Positions 8,256 to 17,511 are shown, numbered from the stretch's first letter. The stretch is 48,821 nucleotides of DNA from Pseudomonadota bacterium (GCA_021809525.1 JAKAYU010000004.1:1-48821); one strand, 5' to 3'. Numbers and translations: made by a program. Notes: generated by a model from the sequence alone, not told the origin.

Positions 8256-9842
8256 ATGAGCGATTCGGACAGGATGCGAGCGGGCGTTGTGGCGTGCATG
8301 GTGGCGCTCGGGTGGACGGCTCTGGCGGCCCACGCGGCCGGGGCCCCGCTGACGGTGAGAACGCAGTACGGCTGGGTGCGCGGCGCGCGCACGCAGGGCG
8401 TCATCGCCTTCAAGGGCATCCCCTATGCCGCGCCCCCGCAGGGCGCGCTGCGCTGGGCGGCCCCGCAGCCGCCGCAGCGCTGGCGTGGCGTGCGCACGGC
8501 GCTGAAGTTCGGCCCCGATTGCATGCAGCGCCCCACTCCAGGGGACATGGCGCCGCTGCGCACGCGGCCGAGCGAGAACTGTCTGTACGTCAACGTCTGG
8601 CGGCCCGCGCAGGCCTCGCGCAAGCCACTGCCCGTGATGGTGTGGATCTACGGCGGGTGGTACGTCGACGGCGGCACTTCGCCCGCGATCTACGACGGCG
8701 CCTCGTTTGCGCGCCACGGCGTCGTGCTGGTGAGCTTCAACTACCGGCTCGGAAACTTCGGCTTCTTCGCCTTTCCCGCGCTGGTGCGCCGCGCTCTGCC
8801 CGCGGGCGACTTCGGCTTCATGGACCAGATCACCGCGCTCAAGTGGGTGCAGCACAACATTGCCGCCTTCGGCGGCAATCCGCGCAACGTCACGCTGTTC
8901 GGCGAATCGGCCGGGGGCGCATCGGTCAACGCGCTGCTGATCAGCCCGCGCGCCCGGGGCCTGTTTCAGAAGGCAATCATCGAGTCCGGGGGCGGCGCCG
9001 GGTGGCTCGGGCCCGATCGGCCGCTGCTCGCAGGAGCGCACTCCGCGCAGGCGATCGGGGTACGCCTCGCGCGGCAGTTCGGCATCACCGGGCAGGGGAT
9101 GAAGGGGCTTGCGGCCTTGCGTGCGCTGCCGGCGGCAAAGGTGCTCGACGGGGTGAACATGCTGACCCGCGCCAGGGTGAGGGGCTATGTCGGCGGTCCG
9201 GTGGTCGACGAGAGTCTGTATTTCGGTCCGGCGGTGCGGGCGTACGCCAAGGGCATGGGGGAGCGCGTGCCGGTCATGATCGGCACCAATAGCGCGGACC
9301 TCGGCTGGATGCGGGCGAAATCGCTGCCGGCGCTGTTTGACGAGTTCGGCCGGTATGCGGCCGAGGCGCGCGTGCTGTTCGATCCGGGCGGCAAGCTCCC
9401 CCTGCAGCAGCTCAGCGCCGAGGTCGGCGGCGCACTGTGGATGATCGAGCCGGCGCGCGCCATCGCCCGGATCCTCTCGGCGCGGGGCCAGCCGGTGTAC
9501 GCGTACCGCTACTCGTACATCCCCACGGCCATGCGCACGAAGTGGTGGGGCGCGTGGCATGCGACCGAGATTCCCTTCGTCTTCGATACCCTCAAGGCGC
9601 GCTACGGTGCCCTCACTTCGCCGGCCGACCAGGCGATGGCCCGCACCCTGCAGCGCTACTGGATCGCCTTTGCGCGCAGCGGGCGCCCGGACCCGGCCGG
9701 GGAGCCCGCCTGGCCGCGCTACCGCGCCGGTGCGGGGCGGCTGATGGACTTCACCGAGCACGGTCCAGTGGTCGGCCCCGATCCTTATCGGCAGCGGCTC
9801 GATCTGGTCCTGCGCGCCGGCCTGCAGAAGCCGGGGACATGA
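8256..9842 (+). CDS. Secreted type B carboxylesterase
   Basis: The protein is 528 residues with a hydrophobic N-terminal segment (VVACMVALGWTALAAHAAGA) that looks like a signal peptide. It has the alpha/beta-hydrolase fold of type B carboxylesterases: QGVIAFKGIPYAAPP near the N-terminus, ENCLYVNVW, the nucleophile Ser218 in GESAGG, and the likely catalytic His in WHATEIPFVF. The oxyanion region reads IYGGWY where most relatives have HGGG, so activity may differ. ATG at 8256 is chosen; ATG at 8274 would give a shorter signal n-region. The natural substrate is unknown, and no metabolic partner is evident nearby. Confidence 0.9.
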   Translation: MSDSDRMRAGVVACMVALGWTALAAHAAGAPLTVRTQYGWVRGARTQGVIAFKGIPYAAPPQGALRWAAPQPPQRWRGVRTALKFGPDCMQRPTPGDMAPLRTRPSENCLYVNVWRPAQASRKPLPVMVWIYGGWYVDGGTSPAIYDGASFARHGVVLVSFNYRLGNFGFFAFPALVRRALPAGDFGFMDQITALKWVQHNIAAFGGNPRNVTLFGESAGGASVNALLISPRARGLFQKAIIESGGGAGWLGPDRPLLAGAHSAQAIGVRLARQFGITGQGMKGLAALRALPAAKVLDGVNMLTRARVRGYVGGPVVDESLYFGPAVRAYAKGMGERVPVMIGTNSADLGWMRAKSLPALFDEFGRYAAEARVLFDPGGKLPLQQLSAEVGGALWMIEPARAIARILSARGQPVYAYRYSYIPTAMRTKWWGAWHATEIPFVFDTLKARYGALTSPADQAMARTLQRYWIAFARSGRPDPAGEPAWPRYRAGAGRLMDFTEHGPVVGPDPYRQRLDLVLRAGLQKPGT

Positions 9843-9928
9843 GGCCGTGTGTGCCGCGGGGCGAGGAAACCCGCACGCGTCGCGGCGCTCAAAGCCGGTA
9901 GTGCCATGACGAGCGGGAGGTGGGCAAG

Positions 9929-10474
9929 ATGAGGCGTTTGCGGAGCGTGCTGCTCGGGGGACTGCTGGCGGCGGTCCCGATGAGTGGGTGGGCGCATGCG
10001 GCCCGTGGTGCGCCCGCAGCCGGGCGGCCGGCGGTCTGGCGGACCTACGATCTGGTGGTGGATCTGGAGCACCTGCCGCGCACCTATACGTGCGACCAGC
10101 TGTGGTATGTGTTTCACGGCATTCTGCTGCGACTCGGCGTGCCGATCGACACGTTGAACGTCCTGCCCTACCACTGCAGCCGCTCGCCATCGGGAGACTT
10201 GCGCTCCCCGCACGTGCAGGTGAGCTTCCGCATGCCGGAGGTGGTGCAGGGAAAGGCGGTGAAATGGGCCGAACTGTCGGCCGTCAGGCGCCTCATCGCC
10301 ATCGGTCCGGGCGAACCGAAGCGGCTGAAGCCGACGGACTGCCGGCTGTTGCGCCAGATCCGCGAGACGCTGCTCGAGTCACTGCCCGTGAAGGTGGTGC
10401 ACAGTGACTTGCTCTGCGGGCGGCATGAACGGTTCGGTCTGACGGTACAGGCCTGGGTGGCACGCCACGGGTAG
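9929..10474 (+). CDS. Hypothetical secreted protein with four cysteines
   Basis: I do not recognise a family. The 181-residue product starts with a clear signal peptide (RSVLLGGLLAAVPMSGWAHA). Four cysteines remain in the mature part (TYTCDQL, YHCSRS, TDCRLL, DLLCGRH), enough for two disulphides if the protein is periplasmic. The mature part mixes charged and hydrophobic stretches with no repeats. A GGAGG ribosome site at 9916-9920 fits the ATG at 9929 better than the in-frame GTG at 9920. It follows the esterase by 86 bases and may share its transcript. A strong hairpin lies just after its stop. Confidence 0.7.
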   Translation: MRRLRSVLLGGLLAAVPMSGWAHAARGAPAAGRPAVWRTYDLVVDLEHLPRTYTCDQLWYVFHGILLRLGVPIDTLNVLPYHCSRSPSGDLRSPHVQVSFRMPEVVQGKAVKWAELSAVRRLIAIGPGEPKRLKPTDCRLLRQIRETLLESLPVKVVHSDLLCGRHERFGLTVQAWVARHG

Positions 10475-10490
10475 GGCGCCGCCGACGGGC

Positions 10491-10529
10491 GCCCCTGCAG
10501 GCGCCGCACGCGGCGGCGCCTGCAGGGGC
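10491..10529. terminator. Long hairpin between convergent genes
   Basis: A perfect 17-bp inverted repeat (GCCCCTGCAGGCGCCGC and its complement) with a 5-base loop fills the gap between the secreted-protein gene and the convergent sodB. It has no T-run on either side, so it would be a bidirectional, non-canonical terminator or an mRNA-stabilising 3' structure. Confidence 0.65.
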
Positions 10530-10541
10530 AGGATGCGGCGC

Positions 10542-11150
10542 TCAGGCCGCGGCGAGCTGCGCGGCCGCGAACTCGAAGTTGGCCAGCTTTGCCAGGAAGT
10601 TGTCGGCGAAGTCCGCGCGGCGGTTGCGGAAGTCGACGTAGTAGGCATGCTCCCACACGTCGAGCACCAGCAGCGCCTTGCCCTCGCCCGTGGCGAGCGG
10701 GGTGCCGGCATTGCCGGTCTTGGTGATTTTCAGCCGTCCGTCCTTCGCGAGTACGAGCCATGCCCAGCCGGAGCCGAACTGACCGAGCGCGGCGGCCTTG
10801 AAGGCCTCCTTGAATTTCTCGACGCTGCCGAAGTCGCTGACCAGCTTCTTCTCCAGGCTCCCCGGGATGGCTCCCCCCGCGGCAGACAGCGAGTTCCAGA
10901 ACAGACTGTGGTTCCAGTGCTGCCCGGCGTTGTTGAAGACCGGCGCGAGGTCTTCCCGGCCATGGGCGAGGCGGATGATCTCCTCGAGGCTCTTGCCCTT
11001 GAGCGCATCGTTCTTTTCCACCAGACCGTTCAGCGCGGTGACGTACCCCTGGTGGTGCTTGCCGTGGTGCAGCTCCAGGGTCTCTTGGCACATGCCGCGG
11101 GCGGCGAGCGCGCCGGGCGCGAAGGGAAGCGAGGGTAGTGTGAAGGTCAC
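10542..11150 (-). CDS. sodB: Iron superoxide dismutase SodB
   Basis: This 202-residue enzyme converts superoxide to peroxide and oxygen. Metal ligands are visible as His28 (LELHHGKHHQGY), His81 (QHWNHSLFW), Asp164 and His168 (DVWEHAYY). Gln77 in NNAGQHW is the marker of the iron-type enzyme. The start is a GTG at 11150 behind a strong GGAGGAG ribosome site; the frame is open further upstream but no family sequence lies there. Without a signal peptide it should be cytosolic. It is transcribed towards the secreted-protein gene and is divergent from the ClC channel gene. Confidence 0.95.
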   Translation of the reverse strand: MTFTLPSLPFAPGALAARGMCQETLELHHGKHHQGYVTALNGLVEKNDALKGKSLEEIIRLAHGREDLAPVFNNAGQHWNHSLFWNSLSAAGGAIPGSLEKKLVSDFGSVEKFKEAFKAAALGQFGSGWAWLVLAKDGRLKITKTGNAGTPLATGEGKALLVLDVWEHAYYVDFRNRRADFADNFLAKLANFEFAAAQLAAA

Positions 11151-11290
11151 GGTGGCTCCTCCGTCAGTGATACCGATCCCGGGTGGGGCTCCGAAGGCTA
11201 GGAGACTTTCTGGAATTTGTCTAGGCGTCTCGCGGCGGGTCTTCGGGCATAATGCAGCGCCCCAGAACGCCTCTCCCGCCCGGGACACCG

Positions 11291-13075
11291 ATGCAGCTGA
11301 AGGCGCAGGCCGAAAAATTTGCGCGTAATCCGTTCGCGTGGCTGCTGCGGTTGCGTCTGGCGCTGTTCGGGCACGAGGAGCTGTTCGGCATCGTCTTCTG
11401 GCCGACCCTGGTCGGCATCGCCGGGGCGCTCGCGAGCGTTCTGTTTCGCGTTGGCATCCGCCTGTGCATCCGCCTCTTCAGCGGCTACTGGCCGCATTCC
11501 GAACACGGCTCGGGGCTGGTCGCCGTCGCGATGCGGCTGCCGTGGTGGCATCGGGCGATCATGCCCCTCGCCGGTGGGTTGCTCGCCGGTGCGACGCTGC
11601 TGTTCCTGCGGCGGCGCTTCGTTTCCGCCCAAGCCGCCGATTACATCGAAGCGGTCAATGTGGGCAACGGGCGGATCGGTTTTCGCGCCTCGATCCTGAA
11701 GAGTCTCGGCTCGATGCTCACCATCTCCTCGGGCGGTTCGATCGGCCGCGAAGGCTCCATGGTGCAGCTCGCCGCCATGCTCGGCTCGCGCATCGGCCTG
11801 CTCGCGCGCGCGCCGGTGCCGCGGCTTCGTCTGATGGTCGCATGCGGGGTGGCCGCCGGTATCGCGGCGGCCTACAACGCACCCATCTCGGGTGCTCTGT
11901 TCGCCTCGGAGATCGTACTCGGCTCGATCGCGATGGAGAGCTTCGTCCCGCTCGTGGTCTCTTCGGTGATCTCCAACGCGACGCTGCACCGCCTCATGCA
12001 CGTCACTCCCGTATTCTTCATACCGCACGTGGCGGTGGCGAGCGACTGGGAGCTCGTGTTCTACATCCTGCTCGGGGTGCTGCTCGGACACCTCGCCCCG
12101 CCGTTCCTGGCGCTGCTGGATTTCAGCAAGTCGAAGTTCGTGAAGCTCAAACTGCCGCTGTACTTTCAGCTCGCGCTCGGCGGGGTGGGCGTGGGGATCA
12201 TTTCGGTGTTTCTGCCCCAGGTCTGGGGCAACGGCTACAGCGTCGTCAGCGGGATGCTGCTCGGGCAGGTATTCGGCTGGACGCTGCTGTGGATCCTGCT
12301 CGCCAAGGTGCTCGCGACCGCATCCACGGTCGGCTCCGGCGGCGTCGGCGGCGTGCTCACGCCCTCGCTGTTCATCGGTTCGGCGGTCGGAACGCTCGTC
12401 GGTGGCGTGCTGCAGTGGATGATGCCGCACGTCATCTCGCAGCCGGTCGCATTCGGCGTGATCGGCATGGGAGGATTTCTGGCGGCGACCACCCAGGCGC
12501 CGCTCACCTCGATCCTGATGATCTTCGAGATGACGCTGGACTACCACGTGGTGCTGCCGCTGATGCTGACCTGCGTGACGGCGTATTTCACCGCCAAGGT
12601 CTACCGGCACGGCAATTCGGTCTACACGGCCACGCTCGCGCAGGCCATCGTTGCCGAGCAGGGCGATGACTGGCGCGTGCGCACCGTGGAGGCGTTGATG
12701 AAGCCGGCCGCGGTGGTGGTGCCGCGCGAGACGCCGCTCGCCGAGGTGTTCGATCGCCTCTCCCGCCGCTCCGTACGCCGCGTGTACGTGACGGATGGTG
12801 ATCAGCTCGTCTCGTGGTTCAGGCCCAGAGACGTGCACGAGCGTCTGCGCAAGGGAGAAATCCGCTGGGATGCGCCGGTGGGGTCGATTGCCGAGCCGGT
12901 GAACGAGGCGCTCTCGCCGGAGATGTCGCTCACCGAGGCGCTCGATACGTTTCTGCGCGAGAAGGCGCGTACGCTGCCGGTGACACCGGGGCAGTGGCGC
13001 TATACGCTGCTCGGGGAAGTCTCGCGGGACGACGTGCTGCTCGCGATCCGTGATCGCCTGACTGTGATCAAGTGA
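11291..13075 (+). CDS. ClC-family chloride channel/antiporter with CBS domains
   Basis: The 594-residue membrane protein has the ClC core over about residues 20-440. The signatures include SGGSIGREGSMVQLAAMLGS (GREGS in place of the usual GREGP, with the gating Glu kept), YNAPISGALFASEI and GSGGVGGVLTPSLFIG. A cytoplasmic pair of CBS domains follows (from about VEALMKPAAVVVP to the end). It should move chloride or another anion across the inner membrane, in exchange for protons if it is an antiporter. An earlier in-frame ATG at 11252 is possible, but CATAAT there looks more like a -10 box, so I prefer 11291. It overlaps rlmKL by 4 bases. Confidence 0.9.
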   Translation: MQLKAQAEKFARNPFAWLLRLRLALFGHEELFGIVFWPTLVGIAGALASVLFRVGIRLCIRLFSGYWPHSEHGSGLVAVAMRLPWWHRAIMPLAGGLLAGATLLFLRRRFVSAQAADYIEAVNVGNGRIGFRASILKSLGSMLTISSGGSIGREGSMVQLAAMLGSRIGLLARAPVPRLRLMVACGVAAGIAAAYNAPISGALFASEIVLGSIAMESFVPLVVSSVISNATLHRLMHVTPVFFIPHVAVASDWELVFYILLGVLLGHLAPPFLALLDFSKSKFVKLKLPLYFQLALGGVGVGIISVFLPQVWGNGYSVVSGMLLGQVFGWTLLWILLAKVLATASTVGSGGVGGVLTPSLFIGSAVGTLVGGVLQWMMPHVISQPVAFGVIGMGGFLAATTQAPLTSILMIFEMTLDYHVVLPLMLTCVTAYFTAKVYRHGNSVYTATLAQAIVAEQGDDWRVRTVEALMKPAAVVVPRETPLAEVFDRLSRRSVRRVYVTDGDQLVSWFRPRDVHERLRKGEIRWDAPVGSIAEPVNEALSPEMSLTEALDTFLREKARTLPVTPGQWRYTLLGEVSRDDVLLAIRDRLTVIK

Positions 13076-15243
13076 ACGATCTGTCGCTTCTGGCAACCGT
13101 GCCGCGCGGGCTCGCCGACCTCGCCGCGGCGGAACTCGCCGCACTCGGGGCGCAGGAGGTGCGCGAGCGCGCGGGGGCGGTGTCTTTCCGCGGCAGCCTC
13201 GAGACCGCCTATCGCGCCTGCCTGCACTCGCGGCTCGTCAACCGCGTGCTGCTCGAGATCGCCCGCTACCAGGCGCCGGACACCGAGTCCTTCTACCGCG
13301 GCGCCCGGGTCGTGTCCTGGCGCGAGCACCTGGCTCCCGGTGCGAGCCTCGCCTGCGAGTTCACCGGGCACCACCCGACGATTACGCACAGCCACTTCGG
13401 CGCCCTGAAACTAAAGGACGCCATCGTCGATACCCTGCGCGAGTCGAGCGGCGAGCGGCCGGAGGTGGCGCTGGATCGGCCGGACGTGCGGGTCCATGCG
13501 CACGCGCGGGATGCCACGATCACGCTCTACATCGATCTGGCCGGAGAGAGTCTGCACCGCAGGGGCTACCGCAGCGAGGCGCTCGCCGCGCCCTTGAAGG
13601 AGAACGTCGCCGCCGGCGTCCTGGTGCGCAGCCTCTGGCCGCAGCTCGCGGCCGAGGGGGCGCAGTTTCTCGACCCGCTGTGCGGCTCGGGAACGCTGGT
13701 GATCGAGGCGGCGCTGATCGCCGCCGCACGGGCCCCAGGGCTCACGCGCAGCCATTTCGGCTTCCTTGGCTGGCGCGGCCACGATGCGCCGCTCTGGGCA
13801 CGGCTGTGCGAGCAGGCGCGCACGCAGTGCCGCCAGCGCGGTGCCGATCAGCCGCTGCTGCGCGGCCGCGATCGCGATCCGGCGGCCGTGCGCGCCGCCG
13901 TGGCGAATGCCGAGCGCGCCGGAGTGGGCGCGTGGGTGCGCTTTGAGGTCGGGCCGCTCGAGGCGGCGCGGCCGGCCGCCGCGGGCAGCGGACTGCTGTG
14001 CACCAATCCGCCGTACGGGGCGCGCCTGGAGGATCTGGCCGCCGCGCGCGTCATTCACCGCCAGCTCGGCGAGGTGCTGCGCGAGCACTTCCAGGGCTGG
14101 CGCGCGGCGGTGCTCACCGGCGCGCCGCAGCTGGGGTTCGAGCTCGGCATCCGCGCCGAGCGCACGCATACGCTCTGGAATGGCGCGATCGAATGCCGCC
14201 TGCTGCGCATGCGCATCGAGGCGGCGAGTCTGCGTCAGCCGGGTACGCTCGCCCGGCAGGACCGCTCTCTCGCCGAGATGCCCGGGGCACGGATGTTCGC
14301 CAACCGGCTGGCGAAGAACCTCAAGCGCCTGGGCGGCTGGGCCAGGCGCGAGGCGGTTTCGTGCTACCGCCTGTACGACGCCGACATGCCCGAGTATGCC
14401 TTCGCCATCGATCGGTACGAGACCGTGGACGAGCCGCTGGTCTGGCTGTACGTGCAGGAGTACGCTGCGCCGCGCACGATCGAACCGGAGGCGGTGCGCC
14501 GTCGGCGCGGTGAAGTGCTCGCGGCCCTGCCGGAGGTGACGGGCGTGGCACGCGAGCGGATCAAGCTGCGCACGCGGCGGCGCACCCGGCGGGGGGAGCA
14601 GTACGAGAAAATCAGCGGCGAGGGCGCCTTTCACGTGGTGGGCGAGGGCGGACTGAAGTTCCGCGTCAATTTCACCGACTACCTCGACACCGGTCTGTTC
14701 CTCGACCATCGCCTGACGCGCGAACGGCTGCGGCGCGCGGCCCGGGATGCGCGCTTCCTCAACCTGTTTGCCTACACGGGCACGGCCACGGTGTATGCGG
14801 CGAGCGGCGGGGCGCGCAGCACCACTTCGGTCGACCTGTCCCATACCTATCTCGAGTGGGCGCGGCGCAATCTGGCGCTGAACGGGCTCGCGGGCGCGCG
14901 GCACGAATTCGTGCAATCCGACTGCCTGCAGTGGCTCGGCGCGGCGGTGCGCGCGAGTGCGCGCTACGATCTCATCTTTCTCGATCCGCCGACATTCTCC
15001 AACTCCAAGCGGATGCAGGGCGTGCTCGATGTGCAGCGCGACCACCGCACGCTCATCGAGCAGTGCATGCAGCTGCTCGCTGCGGGCGGACTGCTCGTGT
15101 TCTCGACCAACGCGCAGCGCTTCCGGCCGGACCCCGAGCTCGAGCGGCGCTATGCCCTGCTTGAGATCTCCGCGGCGACCCTACCGGCGGACTTCGAGCG
15201 CAGTCCGCACATTCACCGCTGCTTCGAGCTGCGCGAGCGCTGA
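13072..15243 (+). CDS. rlmL: RlmKL, bifunctional 23S rRNA methyltransferase
   Basis: At 723 residues this matches the fused RlmL-RlmK enzyme of gammaproteobacteria (702 in E. coli), which makes m2G2445 and m7G2069 in 23S rRNA. The N-terminal THUMP region (about 1-160) is followed by the RlmL methyltransferase with FLDPLCGSGTLVIEAALIA and TNPPYGARLE. The C-terminal RlmK half has FLNLFAYTGTATVYAA and LIFLDPPTFSNSKRM. The start is a GTG at 13072 inside the GTGA overlap with the ClC gene stop, which suggests translational coupling. Its last 31 bases overlap the convergent ribbon-helix-helix gene. Confidence 0.95.
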   Translation: MNDLSLLATVPRGLADLAAAELAALGAQEVRERAGAVSFRGSLETAYRACLHSRLVNRVLLEIARYQAPDTESFYRGARVVSWREHLAPGASLACEFTGHHPTITHSHFGALKLKDAIVDTLRESSGERPEVALDRPDVRVHAHARDATITLYIDLAGESLHRRGYRSEALAAPLKENVAAGVLVRSLWPQLAAEGAQFLDPLCGSGTLVIEAALIAAARAPGLTRSHFGFLGWRGHDAPLWARLCEQARTQCRQRGADQPLLRGRDRDPAAVRAAVANAERAGVGAWVRFEVGPLEAARPAAAGSGLLCTNPPYGARLEDLAAARVIHRQLGEVLREHFQGWRAAVLTGAPQLGFELGIRAERTHTLWNGAIECRLLRMRIEAASLRQPGTLARQDRSLAEMPGARMFANRLAKNLKRLGGWARREAVSCYRLYDADMPEYAFAIDRYETVDEPLVWLYVQEYAAPRTIEPEAVRRRRGEVLAALPEVTGVARERIKLRTRRRTRRGEQYEKISGEGAFHVVGEGGLKFRVNFTDYLDTGLFLDHRLTRERLRRAARDARFLNLFAYTGTATVYAASGGARSTTSVDLSHTYLEWARRNLALNGLAGARHEFVQSDCLQWLGAAVRASARYDLIFLDPPTFSNSKRMQGVLDVQRDHRTLIEQCMQLLAAGGLLVFSTNAQRFRPDPELERRYALLEISAATLPADFERSPHIHRCFELRER

Positions 15244-15428
15244 GGCGGCAGCGGCTGCTCCTCCGGCCGCCACGGCCGGCCCTGCTTCTGCTCGATATAG
15301 CCCCGGATCAGTCGCCGCACGACCTGCGAGGGGGTGGCGTCTTCCTCGGCGCACAGGCGCTCGAAGATCGCCTTCTTGCGCGGATCGATCAGGATGGTCA
15401 GGCGGGCAGTGCGCGTTTCGAGGGACAC
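15213..15428 (-). CDS. Ribbon-helix-helix transcription regulator
   Basis: This 71-residue protein has a CopG/MetJ-type DNA-binding fold: a short strand (ARLTILIDP), helix A (RKKAIFERLCAEE), a turn (ATPSQ) and helix B (VVRRLIRGYIEQ), then a basic Pro/Gln-rich tail. The GTG start at 15428 follows AGAGG on its strand. The gene overlaps the end of rlmKL on the other strand by 31 bases and is divergent from the Hyf-like operon. An inverted repeat lies just after the operon's -10 box, so it is a good candidate for the operon's repressor, though this is inference. No toxin partner is visible. Confidence 0.75.
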   Translation of the reverse strand: MSLETRTARLTILIDPRKKAIFERLCAEEDATPSQVVRRLIRGYIEQKQGRPWRPEEQPLPPQRSRSSKQR

Positions 15429-15442
15429 GGCAGTGGAACCTC

Positions 15443-15471
15443 TTCACATTTTATCTGCACCCAATGATAAT
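15443..15471 (+). promoter_or_regulatory. Sigma70 promoter of the Hyf-like operon
   Basis: TTCACA (15443-15448) and GATAAT (15466-15471) are separated by exactly 17 bases and differ from the consensus at one position each. Transcription would start near 15478, inside the inverted repeat that follows. This is among the best-matching promoters in the window. Confidence 0.7.
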
Positions 15472-15495
15472 AGGATGCATCGTTCGGTGCATCCT
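15472..15495. promoter_or_regulatory. Inverted repeat, candidate operator
   Basis: AGGATGCA and TGCATCCT form a perfect 8-bp inverted repeat with an 8-base spacer, directly after the -10 box. This position suits a repressor that blocks transcription of the Hyf-like operon. The divergent ribbon-helix-helix protein, whose family binds such paired sites, is the obvious candidate. As RNA it could also fold near the start of the leader. Confidence 0.55.
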
Positions 15496-15513
15496 GTGAA
15501 CCCCCCATCCCCC

Positions 15514-17511
15514 ATGCTGCTCGTCGGCTGCATCGCGCTCCTGCTGGGCTGGGCGGGGATTGGGCTTGCCGGGCTGCTACGCCCGCGCAGCGTGTTTTTC
15601 ACCGGCCGGATCCTCTTCCCCCTCGGCGCGCTGCTCGGGTTGGCGCTCGCGGCGCTCGGGGCGGTGAGCCTGGTGGGCGGCGGCATCGAGCGACTGGTGC
15701 TGCCGATCGGTCTGCCGGGACTGCCGATGCATCTGCGGCTCGATCCGCTCTCGAGCGTGTTCCTGGTGCTCCTCGGGGCGAGCTCGGGAGGCATCTCGCT
15801 GTTCGCCGGCGGGTATTTCCGCGCCGGGGAGGGAACCGCCCCGGGTCTGCTGTGCCTGCAGTACCACCTGTTCCTCGCGAGCATGGGGTGGGTGCTCATC
15901 GCCGACGATGCCTACAGCTTCCTCGTGGCCTGGGAGCTGATGGCGCTCTCCTCCTATTTTCTGGTGGTGACGCAGCACCGCATCCCGGAGATCCGCCGCG
16001 CGGGCTTTCTCTATCTGCTGATGGCGCACGTGGGGGCGATCTGCCTGCTGCTGTGCTTCGGGGTGCTGCAGGGCGGCAGCTGGCTGTTTACCTTCCACGC
16101 CATGCGCGCCGCGCACCTCTCGCCGGGCTGGGCGAGCGCAGCGTTCCTACTGGCGCTCGTGGGCTTCGGGGCCAAGGCAGGGCTCGTGCCGCTGCATGTG
16201 TGGCTGCCGGAGGCGCACCCGGCGGCGCCCTCGCCGGTCTCGGCGCTCATGAGCGGCGTGATGCTCAAGACCGCCGTGTACGGCATGCTGCGGGTAGGGC
16301 TCGACCTGCTGGGCCGCCCGCTGTGGTGGTGGGGGCTCGTGCCGCTGATCCTCGGGCTGTTCACGATCTTCTACGGCGTGCTGTTCGCGGCCGTGCAGAC
16401 GGACATGAAGCGTCTGCTCGCATATTCCTCCGTCGAGAACATCGGCATCGTGTTCACCGGCATCGGGCTCACGATCGTCTTCGCCGGCTCGGGCATGAGG
16501 GTGGTAGCGGCGCTCGCGCTGCTCGCCACGCTCTATCACTGCCTCAATCACGCGTTCATGAAGAGCCTGCTGTTTCTCGGTACGGGCTCGGTGCTGCACG
16601 CCACCGGTGAGCGTAATCTCGGGCGGCTCGGGGGACTGATCCACCGGATGCCGTGGGTGGCCTGGCTGACGCTCATCGGCACGCTGGCGATCGCCGGACT
16701 GCCGCCGCTGAACGGCTTCGTGTCCGAGTGGCTGCTGCTGCAGTCATTCCTGTTCGCCGATCATCTGCCGCACGCGTTCGTGAACCTGCTGATCCCGATG
16801 GGCATGGCGCTCGTGGCCCTCGGCGCGGCGCTCGCCGGCTATGTCATGGTGAAGTTCTACGGGGTCATCTTCCTCGGCCAGCCGCGCGAAGCCTCCCTGG
16901 TCCATGCGCACGACTGCGGCTGGCTTGAGCGGATCGGACTGGCCTGGCTTGCCCTCGGCTGTCTCGCACTCGGCCTCGCACCGGTGCAGGTGATCGGCGC
17001 GCTCAGTGCCGTGACCGCGCAGCTGATCGGGGCAGTCGTGCCCCAGGCCTCGGCACACTGGTGGCTGCTCGCGCCTGTGCCCGGCCGGCCGGTCTCCTAC
17101 GGACCGGTGGTGTTCCTCACCGCCACGCTCGCGGTGGTGCTCCTGACGGCGCTCCTGGTGCGTCTGACCTACCGCCAGCGCGTGCGGCGCGCGCCCGCCT
17201 GGGACTGCGGCTTCGGCGCGCTCACGCCGCGCATGCAGGACACGGCCGAGGGCTTCGGTCAGCCGATCCGGCATCTGTTCCAGTCGTTCTTCGACATCGA
17301 GCGCGAGCTGCCTGCGCCGGCCGACCGCGCGCCGCGCTACCGTATCGCCATCCGGGAGCGGATCTGGAAGCTGCTCTATGAGCCGCTCTCGGGAGCCGTC
17401 GAGCGGCTGGCCAACACGGCCGCCCGCCTGCAGCAGGGCCGGATCTCGGTCTACCTGCTCTACAGCTTCGCGACGCTGCTCGTGCTGCTGACCGTGGCGT
17501 TGCTCTCATGA
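15514..17511 (+). CDS. hyfB: HyfB-like proton-pumping membrane subunit (NuoL/MrpA family)
   Basis: The 665-residue polytopic protein is close to HyfB of hydrogenase 4 (672). It has the antiporter-like core of complex I subunits: WELMALSSYFLVV, FLLALVGFGAKAGLVPLHVWLPEAHPAAPSPVSALMSGVM, TDMKRLLAYSSVENIG, HCLNHAFMKSLLF and TLAIAGLPPLNGFVSEW. The conserved lysine in GAKAGLVPLH and the Glu in AWELMA are proton-channel residues in the family. In-frame starts at 15475 and 15496 are possible; I chose 15514, where the first membrane helix begins. It overlaps hyfC by 4 bases. It should sit in the inner membrane as one pump module of the complex. Confidence 0.88.
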   Translation: MLLVGCIALLLGWAGIGLAGLLRPRSVFFTGRILFPLGALLGLALAALGAVSLVGGGIERLVLPIGLPGLPMHLRLDPLSSVFLVLLGASSGGISLFAGGYFRAGEGTAPGLLCLQYHLFLASMGWVLIADDAYSFLVAWELMALSSYFLVVTQHRIPEIRRAGFLYLLMAHVGAICLLLCFGVLQGGSWLFTFHAMRAAHLSPGWASAAFLLALVGFGAKAGLVPLHVWLPEAHPAAPSPVSALMSGVMLKTAVYGMLRVGLDLLGRPLWWWGLVPLILGLFTIFYGVLFAAVQTDMKRLLAYSSVENIGIVFTGIGLTIVFAGSGMRVVAALALLATLYHCLNHAFMKSLLFLGTGSVLHATGERNLGRLGGLIHRMPWVAWLTLIGTLAIAGLPPLNGFVSEWLLLQSFLFADHLPHAFVNLLIPMGMALVALGAALAGYVMVKFYGVIFLGQPREASLVHAHDCGWLERIGLAWLALGCLALGLAPVQVIGALSAVTAQLIGAVVPQASAHWWLLAPVPGRPVSYGPVVFLTATLAVVLLTALLVRLTYRQRVRRAPAWDCGFGALTPRMQDTAEGFGQPIRHLFQSFFDIERELPAPADRAPRYRIAIRERIWKLLYEPLSGAVERLANTAARLQQGRISVYLLYSFATLLVLLTVALLS

